Of a DNA stretch of 64,000 nucleotides, positions 25,939-33,759 are shown piece after piece. The stretch lies in assembly GCF_047238305.1 (NCBI RefSeq), contig NZ_JBDFMO010000001.1, positions 2,542,001-2,606,000 on the forward strand. The letters are read 5' to 3'. The notes beneath the pieces were generated by a model. The model ran no database searches, was not told the DNA's origin, and worked only from the letters and a program-made list of their open reading frames with translations. This stretch comes from Ferdinandcohnia sp047238305 (GTDB lineage: Bacteria > Bacillota > Bacilli > Bacillales > Bacillaceae_L). Made by a program: the position numbers and the translations under genes. Each line of letters begins with the position of its first letter. Within the stretch, counting starts at the first letter, position 1.

Positions 25939-26715
25939 ATGAGTAATCGAGCAAACGAAATTAGAAGGCGGATTGAAAAAAGAAAGCGTGCGAGATACTC
26001 CACCTCTGTTACTCCCCGAAAAGCTACTCCTCCCTTTTTAGCGAGTGATGAGGAACGGTATGGAGGCAGTACATACTCATCTTACGATGGTGGACCAGGA
26101 GAAGGAGGGCATCCACTGTTTCGTAAGGAAGTTTTCCTTTTTAAAATATTGCTTTCTGCAATTCTTGTATTATCGCTAGGCATTATATTTAAAAATCAGT
26201 CCCCGAAATTTGAGAATGTTAGGCATTTTGTATCAAGTACGATGGAGACTGAATTTCAATTTGCTGCTGTCACTGAATGGTATAAAGATACTTTTGGTAG
26301 TCCACTTGCATTGATCCCAATCAATCAAAATAAAGAGCAAAGTAATACTGCTACTCCGGGTAAATATGCTATTCCCGCAGCTGGAAAAGTGACGGAAACC
26401 TTTGAAGCGAACGGTCAAGGAGTTATTGTTGAAACAGATAGCAAGGTTGTTGAATCTATGAATTCAGGTTATGTAAAAGAAGTTTCTGTTAAGGGAGAAC
26501 TAGGAAAAACAGTGGTAATTAAGCATAGTGATGGGTCTGAAACTTGGTATGGAAATTTAGGTTCGGTTGATGTGAAACTTTATGATTATGTGGAAAAAGG
26601 GCAGGAAGTTGGTAAGGTTGAAGAACCAGAGGGTGACAACAAAGGATCCTATTATTTTGCAATAAAGCAAGGTGAAACATTTATTGATCCGATACAGGTG
26701 ATAAAATTTGAATAA
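25939..26715 (+). CDS. spoIVFA: SpoIVFA, regulator of pro-sigma-K processing
   Basis: The 258-residue bitopic protein has a basic N-terminus (EIRRRIEKRKRARYS), a transmembrane helix (about 66-84) and a C-terminal LytM/M23-like fold (about 140-255: GKVTETFEANGQGVIVET, then GKTVVIKHSDGSETWYGNL). In the mother cell it anchors and inhibits the SpoIVFB protease with BofA until the forespore signal arrives. The end overlaps spoIVFB by 8 nt. Confidence 0.93.
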   Translation: MSNRANEIRRRIEKRKRARYSTSVTPRKATPPFLASDEERYGGSTYSSYDGGPGEGGHPLFRKEVFLFKILLSAILVLSLGIIFKNQSPKFENVRHFVSSTMETEFQFAAVTEWYKDTFGSPLALIPINQNKEQSNTATPGKYAIPAAGKVTETFEANGQGVIVETDSKVVESMNSGYVKEVSVKGELGKTVVIKHSDGSETWYGNLGSVDVKLYDYVEKGQEVGKVEEPEGDNKGSYYFAIKQGETFIDPIQVIKFE

Positions 26716-27574
26716 ATATGTAAAACTCCTCAGAAAAATTGAAATACATCCATTGCTTTGGCTCATCGTTGGAGTGGCAGTCATTACTGCACATTTCAGA
26801 GAGTTATTGATGTTATTTTTTATCATATTGGTCCATGAAATGGGACATGCTGCATGTGCCCATTTTTTTTCATGGAGAATTAAAAAAATACAGCTCCTCC
26901 CATTTGGGGGTGTGGCGGAGATGGATGAGCACGGAAATCGTCCCTTGAAGGAAGAACTCCTTGTTATAGTAGCAGGTCCTCTTCAGCATCTTTGGATGGT
27001 GGCACTTGCCTATTTTTTAACAGTTGGTTCTGTTATTTCCGAAAAAACCTTTGACCTCTTTGTATATCATAATGTGGTCATCTTTTTCTTTAACCTCCTT
27101 CCAATATGGCCACTAGATGGAGGAAAACTTTTATATTTGCTTTTCTCATATAGACATCCCTTTTTTGAAGCCCATAAACGAATGCTTTTTGTGTCAAGCA
27201 TAGTTGCTGTGATCATTTTTATCGGGATGTTCGTCTATAGTCCTACTAATCTTAATCTTTGGGTCATCCTATCCTTCCTTTTCTTTTCGATTGTAATGGA
27301 GTGGCGGAAGCGACACTACGTGTTTATGAGATTCTTGCTGGAGCGGTATTATGGAAAGCAGGATACTTTTACGAAATTAAAGCCATTGGTAGTAGATGAA
27401 TCAGAGATGGTTTATACGGTTCTATCCATGTTTCAACGGGGGTGCAAGCATCCGATTGTGATCAAAAAGGACGGAGAAAACCAGAGGCCCCTTGATGAAA
27501 ATGAGCTTTTACATGCTTATTTTAATGATAAAAAGATTACTCAACCGGTTGGTGAGCTTCTCTACTTGTATTGA
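26708..27574 (+). CDS. spoIVFB: SpoIVFB, intramembrane metalloprotease for pro-sigma-K
   Basis: The 288-residue M50/site-2 protease starts at TTG 26708 inside the spoIVFA end. The zinc motif HEMGH is at His43-His47, the same numbering as in B. subtilis, and the third ligand region is NLLPIWPLDGGKL. Six transmembrane helices and a C-terminal CBS-like domain (about 205-288) follow. It cleaves pro-sigma-K in the outer forespore membrane. Confidence 0.95.
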   Translation: MNKYVKLLRKIEIHPLLWLIVGVAVITAHFRELLMLFFIILVHEMGHAACAHFFSWRIKKIQLLPFGGVAEMDEHGNRPLKEELLVIVAGPLQHLWMVALAYFLTVGSVISEKTFDLFVYHNVVIFFFNLLPIWPLDGGKLLYLLFSYRHPFFEAHKRMLFVSSIVAVIIFIGMFVYSPTNLNLWVILSFLFFSIVMEWRKRHYVFMRFLLERYYGKQDTFTKLKPLVVDESEMVYTVLSMFQRGCKHPIVIKKDGENQRPLDENELLHAYFNDKKITQPVGELLYLY

Positions 27575-27633
27575 CGTTACTAGTTAGGTTACATTAAAAA
27601 AGAAAGTGTAACGTTAAAGCGAGGAATAAAGGT

Positions 27634-29103
27634 TTGAAAACAATTATCATAAATACAAAAACAAGTGAAAAGCGTGTCGCAGTGCTAGAGGAAAGTAAAG
27701 TTCTAGAACTAAATATCCAGCAACCAAAACATAAAGAAATCGTCGGAAATATTTATAAGGGGCGAGTGATTGATGTTCTTCCGGGAATGCAGGCTGCTTT
27801 TGTTGATATTGGCTTAGGCCGGAACGGTTATATTGGGAGAGAGCAGCTTGTGTCCTATCATCTATCACCCCAGACTGAAAAGGAAAAGAACATATCCCAT
27901 TTTGTTAGACAAGGTGAGGAAATCATTGTCCAGGTAACGAAAGAAGGGGGAGACAGGAAAGGCCCTAAATTAACTGGTCTAATCGAATTTTCGGGAGCTT
28001 CCCTTGTCTATTTGCCGTTTGGCAATTATGTTGCAGTCTCTAGGAAAATGAAAGAGGAAGAAGAGAGGGATAGATGGCGCAGATTTGGACAAGAAAATCT
28101 TCAAAACGAAGAGGGCTTAATAGTTCGAACAGCATGCGAATATCAAGATGAAGTAAAGATTTTGAATGAGCTCGAATTTGCGCGAAGTCGTTACAAATCA
28201 TTACAAAACCAACAAAAAAAACTGAAGGCGCCAAGCCTATTATTCGATGCGAATAATCTTGTTGATAAAATGATTCTCGAGCATCGGCTTGAAACGATTA
28301 AAGAAATTGTAATTGATGATACGCAAACGTTTCGACAGTTAAAGGAACAGCTAGGTGAAGAAAAGGTCTCTTATTATCGTGGAAAAGAAAATATTTTTTC
28401 TTATTATGGGATTGAGAAAGAAATTGAACGAGGTCTAAAATCTATTGTGTGGCTTGACAATGGAGCTTATTTGTTAATTGAGCAAACAGAAGCTTTAACA
28501 ATTATTGACGTAAATACCGGAAAATTTCAAGGAAAAGAAAATTTGCGAGATACCGTGTTAAAAGCAAATTTAGCTGCAGCAAAAGAAATTGCATATCAGT
28601 TAATGCTACGTGATATTAGCGGGATTATCTTAATTGATTTTATTGATATGAAGATAAATGATGACCGTCAAAAAGTCATCCAAGCTTTACGTGCTGTATC
28701 AAAGAATGATCGAAATCGAGTGACAGTTCATGGCTTTACATCACTAGGAATTTTGGAAATCACTCGAAAGAAAACAAGAAATGATCTTTCCGCTATTTTA
28801 CAGACGAACTGTCCAACTTGTACTGGTACCGGTCGGATTGATTCTCCTGAAACGGTTGTTTTTAAGCTTGAGAGAGAACTATGGGAGCATCAAGGGAAGG
28901 ACCATGATGCTGTCTGGATTGAAGCAACGGAAGAAGTGAAAAATGTGTTTCTTGGAGAACATCATGAACATAAGAAACGATTAGAAGAAGCATTGTCTGT
29001 TAAGATGTATATAACTGAACTTGTTTCATCACGACATGATTACAAGATTAGACAAATAGGTAGCGATGACGAAATAAAGGCAAGACTAAAACATTTAACC
29101 TAA
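27634..29103 (+). CDS. rng: Ribonuclease G/E family endoribonuclease
   Basis: The 489-residue protein starts at TTG 27634. An S1 domain (about 35-125, GNIYKGRVIDVLPGMQAAFV) is followed by the RNase H-like and DNase I-like catalytic region with metal aspartates in TIIDVNTGKF and ILIDFIDM. The Zn-link is CPTCTGTGR (about 392-400). Length and domains match RNase G; the long RNase E C-terminal scaffold is absent. B. subtilis lacks this enzyme and uses RNase Y and J, but several other Bacillaceae carry it next to rplU. It processes rRNA and degrades mRNA. Confidence 0.92.
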   Translation: MKTIIINTKTSEKRVAVLEESKVLELNIQQPKHKEIVGNIYKGRVIDVLPGMQAAFVDIGLGRNGYIGREQLVSYHLSPQTEKEKNISHFVRQGEEIIVQVTKEGGDRKGPKLTGLIEFSGASLVYLPFGNYVAVSRKMKEEEERDRWRRFGQENLQNEEGLIVRTACEYQDEVKILNELEFARSRYKSLQNQQKKLKAPSLLFDANNLVDKMILEHRLETIKEIVIDDTQTFRQLKEQLGEEKVSYYRGKENIFSYYGIEKEIERGLKSIVWLDNGAYLLIEQTEALTIIDVNTGKFQGKENLRDTVLKANLAAAKEIAYQLMLRDISGIILIDFIDMKINDDRQKVIQALRAVSKNDRNRVTVHGFTSLGILEITRKKTRNDLSAILQTNCPTCTGTGRIDSPETVVFKLERELWEHQGKDHDAVWIEATEEVKNVFLGEHHEHKKRLEEALSVKMYITELVSSRHDYKIRQIGSDDEIKARLKHLT

Positions 29104-29123
29104 CTCGATATTGATATTTAATA

Positions 29124-29152
29124 TTGACTCTACTTTGGCTTTGTGATAATAT
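29124..29152 (+). promoter_or_regulatory. Sigma-A promoter of the rplU operon
   Basis: TTGACT (29124-29129) and TAATAT (29147-29152) have a 17-nt spacer. It lies just after the rng stop and about 120 nt before rplU, at the head of the L21 leader. Confidence 0.7.
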
Positions 29153-29159
29153 TTTTATG

Positions 29160-29272
29160 TTATTGTTTGTAGCACCCACTGCTACAACCGCACATTCCAG
29201 GTATTTAAGTTTCCTTAGTTGGAGCGCCTGTGTAGTGGCGAGTCTTAGTCCAAACTATTAGGAGGTGCAAGT
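29160..29272 (+). promoter_or_regulatory. Ribosomal protein L21 leader RNA
   Basis: The roughly 110-nt untranslated leader contains the hairpin GTAGC-ACCCACT-GCTAC (about 29169-29185) and a second CGCC/GGCG hairpin before the ribosome binding site. Position, length and fold fit the known Firmicutes L21 leader, which is thought to bind an operon product for feedback control. I assign it by position and visible hairpins, not by a covariance search. Confidence 0.7.
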
Positions 29273-29581
29273 ATGTACGCAATTATTGAAACTGGCGGTA
29301 AGCAAATCAAAGTTCAAGAAGGCCAAGAAATCTATGTTGAAAAGCTTGACGTAGAACAAGGTGGAACAGTTACATTTGACAAGGTATTATTCGTAGGTGG
29401 CGAAAACGTGAAAGTTGGTAGCCCTACTGTTGAAGGTGCAACTGTTACAGCTAAAGTTGAAAAGCAAGGTCGCGCTAAGAAGATCATTGTTTTCAAATAT
29501 AAGGCTAAAAAGAACTACCGTAAAAAACAAGGTCATCGTCAACCTTACACTAAAGTTGTAATCGAAAAAATCAACGCATAA
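29273..29581 (+). CDS. rplU: 50S ribosomal protein L21
   Basis: The 102-residue protein opens MYAIIETGGKQIKVQEG, and the conserved FKYKAKKNYRKKQGHRQPYT lies at the end. TTAGGAGGTG precedes it. It heads the rplU-prp-rpmA operon. Confidence 0.98.
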   Translation: MYAIIETGGKQIKVQEGQEIYVEKLDVEQGGTVTFDKVLFVGGENVKVGSPTVEGATVTAKVEKQGRAKKIIVFKYKAKKNYRKKQGHRQPYTKVVIEKINA

Positions 29582-29592
29582 GGCTTTCTATC

Positions 29593-29919
29593 ATGATAAA
29601 GGTAACTATTAACCGTAATAGTACTGGTAGAATAGACTCATTCACAATGAGTGGACATGCCGAATATGATGTTCCTGGTAAGGATATCGTTTGTGCAGGT
29701 GCCTCAGCGGTTGCTTTCGGTACCATTAATTCCATATATGCTCTATGTAAAGTAGAGCCTGTATTGGAGCAAGAAAAAAATGGTTTCCTCCGCTGTCAGA
29801 TTCCTCCACTTAAGGATGAGACAATTGAGGAAAAAGTACAGCTTCTTCTAGAAGGAATGCTTGTATCCTTACAAACGATTGAACTTGATTATGGACAATA
29901 TATGAAAATTCAATCATAA
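29593..29919 (+). CDS. prp: Prp, cysteine protease that matures L27
   Basis: The 108-residue protein (YsxB family) has the catalytic pair His22 and Cys34 in SGHAEYDVPGKDIVCAGASA. It removes the N-terminal extension of ribosomal protein L27, which is essential for peptidyl transfer. The target gene rpmA is directly downstream and carries the cleavable extension. Confidence 0.95.
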   Translation: MIKVTINRNSTGRIDSFTMSGHAEYDVPGKDIVCAGASAVAFGTINSIYALCKVEPVLEQEKNGFLRCQIPPLKDETIEEKVQLLLEGMLVSLQTIELDYGQYMKIQS

Positions 29920-29946
29920 AAACTTCATTTATAGGAGGTGGAACAA

Positions 29947-30240
29947 ATGTTCGTAAGATTAGACCTTCAATTCTTCGCTTCTAAAAAAGGGGTAGGTAGT
30001 ACAAAGAACGGTCGTGATTCAATCGCGAAACGTCTTGGTGCAAAACGTGCTGATGGTCAATTCGTTACTGGTGGATCTATTTTATACCGTCAACGCGGTA
30101 CTAAAATTTACCCAGGAGTAAACGTTGGCCGTGGTGGTGACGACACTCTATTCGCAAAAGTTGACGGAGTTGTTAAATTTGAGCGTTTAGGCCGTGACCG
30201 CAAACAAGTAAGTGTATACCCAGCTGCGCAAGAAGCGTAA
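29947..30240 (+). CDS. rpmA: 50S ribosomal protein L27 (with Prp-cleaved extension)
   Basis: The 97-residue protein starts FVRLDLQFFASKKGVGST after the initiating Met. The LQFFA/SKKG junction is the Firmicutes Prp cleavage site. I chose ATG 29947 because AGGAGGTG (29932-29939) is ideally spaced; a GTG at 29938 would overlap that site. A terminator follows. Confidence 0.97.
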   Translation: MFVRLDLQFFASKKGVGSTKNGRDSIAKRLGAKRADGQFVTGGSILYRQRGTKIYPGVNVGRGGDDTLFAKVDGVVKFERLGRDRKQVSVYPAAQEA

Positions 30241-30251
30241 TCGTTGCACAT

Positions 30252-30286
30252 AAAACTCTAACCACATGGTTAGAGTTTTTATTTTT
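30252..30286 (+). terminator. Terminator after rpmA
   Basis: AAAACTCTAACC pairs with GGTTAGAGTTTT around ACAT, followed by TATTTTTA. Confidence 0.9.
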
Positions 30287-30330
30287 ATGAACAATCGTAC
30301 GTTTAGAATGTAGTGTTATTTTTCAAGGTT

Positions 30331-30339
30331 TGGTATAAT
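30331..30339 (+). promoter_or_regulatory. Extended -10 promoter for spo0B-obg
   Basis: TGGTATAAT is a perfect extended -10 (TGnTATAAT) about 65 nt before spo0B; the -35 region is weak (TAGTGT), as is usual for extended -10 promoters. Confidence 0.6.
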
Positions 30340-30403
30340 TTTTAGACAAGATTCGAAATCACAAATGTTGTCTTAATGACATTTGAATTTTAGGGGAAAT
30401 GAC

Positions 30404-30943
30404 ATGAATAAAAATTGGAGTACAATTGATGTTTTAAAACATACACGTCACGATTGGTTAAATAAAATACAATTGATTAAAGGGAATATCTCACTAAATA
30501 AACTTGAACGGGTTAAGACCATTATCGAAGAAATTGTAATAGATGCTCAAAATGAAACGCAACTAACAAATTTACAAATTCCAACCTTTGCTGCACTTAT
30601 CATGACTTTTAATTGGGAACCTCATAAATATCAATTAGACTATGATCTAGTCGGCGATATTCGAAACCTATCAAACCACGATAAGGATTTAGCTGAATGG
30701 TCTACACAATTTTTTACCATGCTTGAAGAAGCAGTAGACGAGCGAGGAGAAAATCATTTATCGCTCACGATAGACTGTTCAACAGAGGAAACTCGATTCT
30801 TTTTTGATTTTAGTGGAATACTAAAAAATAAGGATAATCTAACAAATTGGCTATCAACAGTGAGCCAATCTGAACAATTTCCGAAACTAACGGAATACAA
30901 AGTACATAATAAAGAAGTAAGTCTAACAATACATATTGCATAA
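30404..30943 (+). CDS. spo0B: Spo0B, sporulation initiation phosphotransferase
   Basis: The 179-residue protein has the phosphorylated histidine in HTRHDWLNKIQLIKG (His16) within a dimerising helical hairpin, and a degenerate C-terminal histidine-kinase-like ATPase fold. ATG 30404 is chosen over in-frame ATG 30383 because AGGGGA precedes it. It moves phosphate from Spo0F to Spo0A. It is shorter at the N-terminus than B. subtilis Spo0B. obg follows after 33 nt, as in all Bacillus relatives. Confidence 0.92.
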   Translation: MNKNWSTIDVLKHTRHDWLNKIQLIKGNISLNKLERVKTIIEEIVIDAQNETQLTNLQIPTFAALIMTFNWEPHKYQLDYDLVGDIRNLSNHDKDLAEWSTQFFTMLEEAVDERGENHLSLTIDCSTEETRFFFDFSGILKNKDNLTNWLSTVSQSEQFPKLTEYKVHNKEVSLTIHIA

Positions 30944-30976
30944 AGTTTAATGTGCATAAATAACCGGAGGTAAGAC

Positions 30977-32263
30977 ATGTTTGTTGATCAAGTCAAAGTG
31001 TATGTAAAAGGTGGTGACGGTGGCAATGGAATGGTTGCATACCGTCGTGAAAAATATGTTCCAATGGGCGGTCCAGCAGGTGGAGACGGCGGAAAAGGTG
31101 CTGACGTCATATTCGAGGTAGAAGAAGGACTTAGAACCTTAATGGATTTCCGTTATCAACGGCATTTTAAGGCAAAGCGTGGCGAACACGGAATGTCTAA
31201 AAATCAGCACGGAAAAAATGCAGAGCCGATGCTTGTAAAAGTACCACCTGGAACGGTCGTAACAGATGATGATACAGGTGTGGTTATTGCGGATTTAACT
31301 CAGCATGGTCAAAGAGCCGTCATTGCGAAAGGTGGTCGTGGTGGAAGAGGTAACTCGCGATTTGCGACGCCTGCCAACCCAGCGCCGGAAATCGCTGAAA
31401 ATGGTGAGCCTGGACAGGAGCGATATGTCAGACTTGAACTTAAAGTGTTAGCTGATGTTGGTCTCGTCGGATTTCCAAGTGTCGGAAAATCAACCCTGTT
31501 ATCCGTTGTGTCAGCAGCCAAACCAAAAATTGCAGAATATCATTTTACAACGATTGTGCCAAATCTTGGAGTTGTAGAAACAGAAGATGGACGCAGCTTT
31601 GTGATGGCTGATCTTCCAGGTCTAATTGAAGGTGCACACCAAGGTGTTGGCCTCGGACATCAATTCCTACGGCATATTGAACGAACTAGAGTCATCGTTC
31701 ATGTCATTGATATGTCTGCGATGGAAGGTCGAGATCCTTACGAGGATTATTGCACAATCAATCAGGAATTAAAGGAATACAATCTTCGTTTAACTGAACG
31801 TCCGCAAATTATTGTTGCAAATAAAATGGATATCCCTGAGGCAGAAGAGAATTTAAAAGTATTTAAAGAGAAACTTCAGGATGATGTGAAAATTTTTCCG
31901 ATTTCGGCAATTACGAGACAAGGTCTTCGTGATCTTCTATATACGATTGCTGACTTACTTGAAACCACTCCAGAATTTCCACTTGAGGTGGAGGAAGAGA
32001 CAAGTACGCATCGCGTAATGTACCGTCACGAAAAAGAAGAAGTTGATTTTGTGATCTCACGTGAAAGCGATGGCTCATTTGTGATTACTGGGGAACGAAT
32101 TGAGAAACTCTTTAAAATGACTGATTTTACAAGGGATGAGTCAGTAAAACGATTTGCCCGCCAATTAAGGGGAATGGGAATCGACGATGCTCTTCGTGAA
32201 AAAGGTGCAAAACACGGGGATATCGTAAAATTACTCGAATATGAATTTGAATTTATAGAATAA
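30977..32263 (+). CDS. obg: GTPase Obg (CgtA)
   Basis: The 428-residue protein has a glycine-rich Obg fold (1-158), a G domain with G1 GFPSVGKST, G3 DLPG and G4 NKMD (about 160-330), and the C-terminal OCT domain (about 350-428). It is an essential 50S assembly and stress GTPase, needed for sporulation onset. The size equals B. subtilis Obg. Confidence 0.97.
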   Translation: MFVDQVKVYVKGGDGGNGMVAYRREKYVPMGGPAGGDGGKGADVIFEVEEGLRTLMDFRYQRHFKAKRGEHGMSKNQHGKNAEPMLVKVPPGTVVTDDDTGVVIADLTQHGQRAVIAKGGRGGRGNSRFATPANPAPEIAENGEPGQERYVRLELKVLADVGLVGFPSVGKSTLLSVVSAAKPKIAEYHFTTIVPNLGVVETEDGRSFVMADLPGLIEGAHQGVGLGHQFLRHIERTRVIVHVIDMSAMEGRDPYEDYCTINQELKEYNLRLTERPQIIVANKMDIPEAEENLKVFKEKLQDDVKIFPISAITRQGLRDLLYTIADLLETTPEFPLEVEEETSTHRVMYRHEKEEVDFVISRESDGSFVITGERIEKLFKMTDFTRDESVKRFARQLRGMGIDDALREKGAKHGDIVKLLEYEFEFIE

Positions 32264-32291
32264 ATAGAAGGTAGTGGGGGGAGGAGCTTAC

Positions 32292-32732
32292 ATGGATGGC
32301 AAATTCTATCTTGTTCGTGAGGATGTTCTTCCAGAAGCGGTTCGAAAAACCCTGGATGCGAAGGAATTATTAGACAGTGGGCAAGCACAGTCAATTGCAG
32401 AAGCTACACAAAAAGTAGACTTGAGTAGAAGTGCTTATTATAAATATAAAGACACTGTCTTTCCTTTTCACACAACGGTTAAAGAAAAAATTATCTCATT
32501 GTTTTTTCATCTAGAAGACCGATCTGGTACACTTTCACAATTACTAAGAACGGTAGCAGACACCGGCTGTAATGTATTAACAATCCACCAAACAATTCCG
32601 CTTAGAGGAAAGGCGAATGTAACACTTTCGTTAAATACATCAGGTATGCATGGTGAAGTAACTGACCTCCTTGCTAAACTTCGAAAACTCGAATTCGTTG
32701 ATAAAGTTGAAATTCTTGGAACAGGAGCATAG
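32292..32732 (+). CDS. pheB: ACT-domain protein PheB
   Basis: The 146-residue protein starts at ATG 32292 behind GGGGGAGGAG. An N-terminal helical DNA-binding-like part (about 10-60, AEATQKVDLSRSAYYKYKD) is followed by an ACT domain (about 68-144). It has been annotated as a chorismate mutase, but catalytic evidence is lacking; the ACT domain suggests phenylalanine sensing. It lies 13 nt upstream of pheA. Confidence 0.88.
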   Translation: MDGKFYLVREDVLPEAVRKTLDAKELLDSGQAQSIAEATQKVDLSRSAYYKYKDTVFPFHTTVKEKIISLFFHLEDRSGTLSQLLRTVADTGCNVLTIHQTIPLRGKANVTLSLNTSGMHGEVTDLLAKLRKLEFVDKVEILGTGA

Positions 32733-32745
32733 GGGGAGACTTAAG

Positions 32746-33600
32746 ATGACGATTACGAATGTGGGATTTTTAGGTCCAAATGCAACATTCACAGCACAAG
32801 CGGTTTCGGCATTATTTCCAAGTGAAAATAACAAACCGTACCGTACAATTCCTGCATGTATTGATGCAGTGGAAAATGGGGAAGTCGATGTAGCCGTTGT
32901 TCCAATTGAAAATACAATTGAAGGAACTGTAAATTTAACAATTGACTATTTAATTCACGAAAAACAATTGAAAATAGTGGGTGAAGTGATCATCCCGATA
33001 AAGCAACATTTAATGGTGCACCCCGAGAATACAAACGATTGGGAAAGAATCGATGGCATATATTCACATCCACATGCGATCGCCCAATGTCATAAATTTT
33101 TATATAATAGCTTTCCGAATATCCAGCCGATTGAAACCAGTTCAACAGGTGCAGCAGCAAAATTTGTAAGTGAACATCCAGACCAAAAACTAGCAGCAAT
33201 CGCAAACTCATTTGCAGCAGAAGAATATGGATTAACGATTGTTAGACATGATATCCATGATTTTAACAACAATCATACTCGATTTGTTGTCCTTCATAAA
33301 GAGATGCTAGAATTAGATGTTAAAAGAGACAATACAGGAAATAAAACCACTTTAATGGTTACATTACCATCAGACCAGGCTGGAGCCTTGCATCAAGTAT
33401 TATCTGTATTTGCATGGAGAAAATTAAACTTGTCAAAAATTGAATCAAGACCTATGAAAACAGGGCTTGGTAATTACTTTTTTTTAATTGATATTGAACA
33501 AAAAATGGATGATATTTTAATCCCAAGTGCGATTGCTGAATTAGAGGCACTGGGAAGTGGTGTCACCGTGTTAGGTAGCTATCCATATTATCGAATCTAA
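32746..33600 (+). CDS. pheA: Prephenate dehydratase
   Basis: The 284-residue protein has a dehydratase domain (VGFLGPNATFTAQAV, VPIENTIEGTVNLTIDYL, and the catalytic THR-like NHTRFVVL) and a C-terminal ACT domain with ESRP (about 200-280) for phenylalanine feedback. ATG 32746 follows AGGGGGAG. It converts prephenate to phenylpyruvate. Confidence 0.96.
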   Translation: MTITNVGFLGPNATFTAQAVSALFPSENNKPYRTIPACIDAVENGEVDVAVVPIENTIEGTVNLTIDYLIHEKQLKIVGEVIIPIKQHLMVHPENTNDWERIDGIYSHPHAIAQCHKFLYNSFPNIQPIETSSTGAAAKFVSEHPDQKLAAIANSFAAEEYGLTIVRHDIHDFNNNHTRFVVLHKEMLELDVKRDNTGNKTTLMVTLPSDQAGALHQVLSVFAWRKLNLSKIESRPMKTGLGNYFFLIDIEQKMDDILIPSAIAELEALGSGVTVLGSYPYYRI

Positions 33601-33632
33601 GACTTGACCATTGGTTGAGTCTTTATTTTTTA
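33599..33632 (+). terminator. Terminator after pheA
   Basis: AAGACTTGACC pairs with GGTTGAGTCTT with two wobble pairs, followed by TATTTTTT. Confidence 0.8.
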
Positions 33633-33759
33633 CAGCGTGTGAAGTATCATTGCTGCACATAATTTGTGAAGCCTACGCATAAGTTGTGATGAGAAATAGT
33701 GGCAATTTGCCTATTTTGTCATAGTATGTATTGACTTATGTATAGGAGGGGAAAATCGC

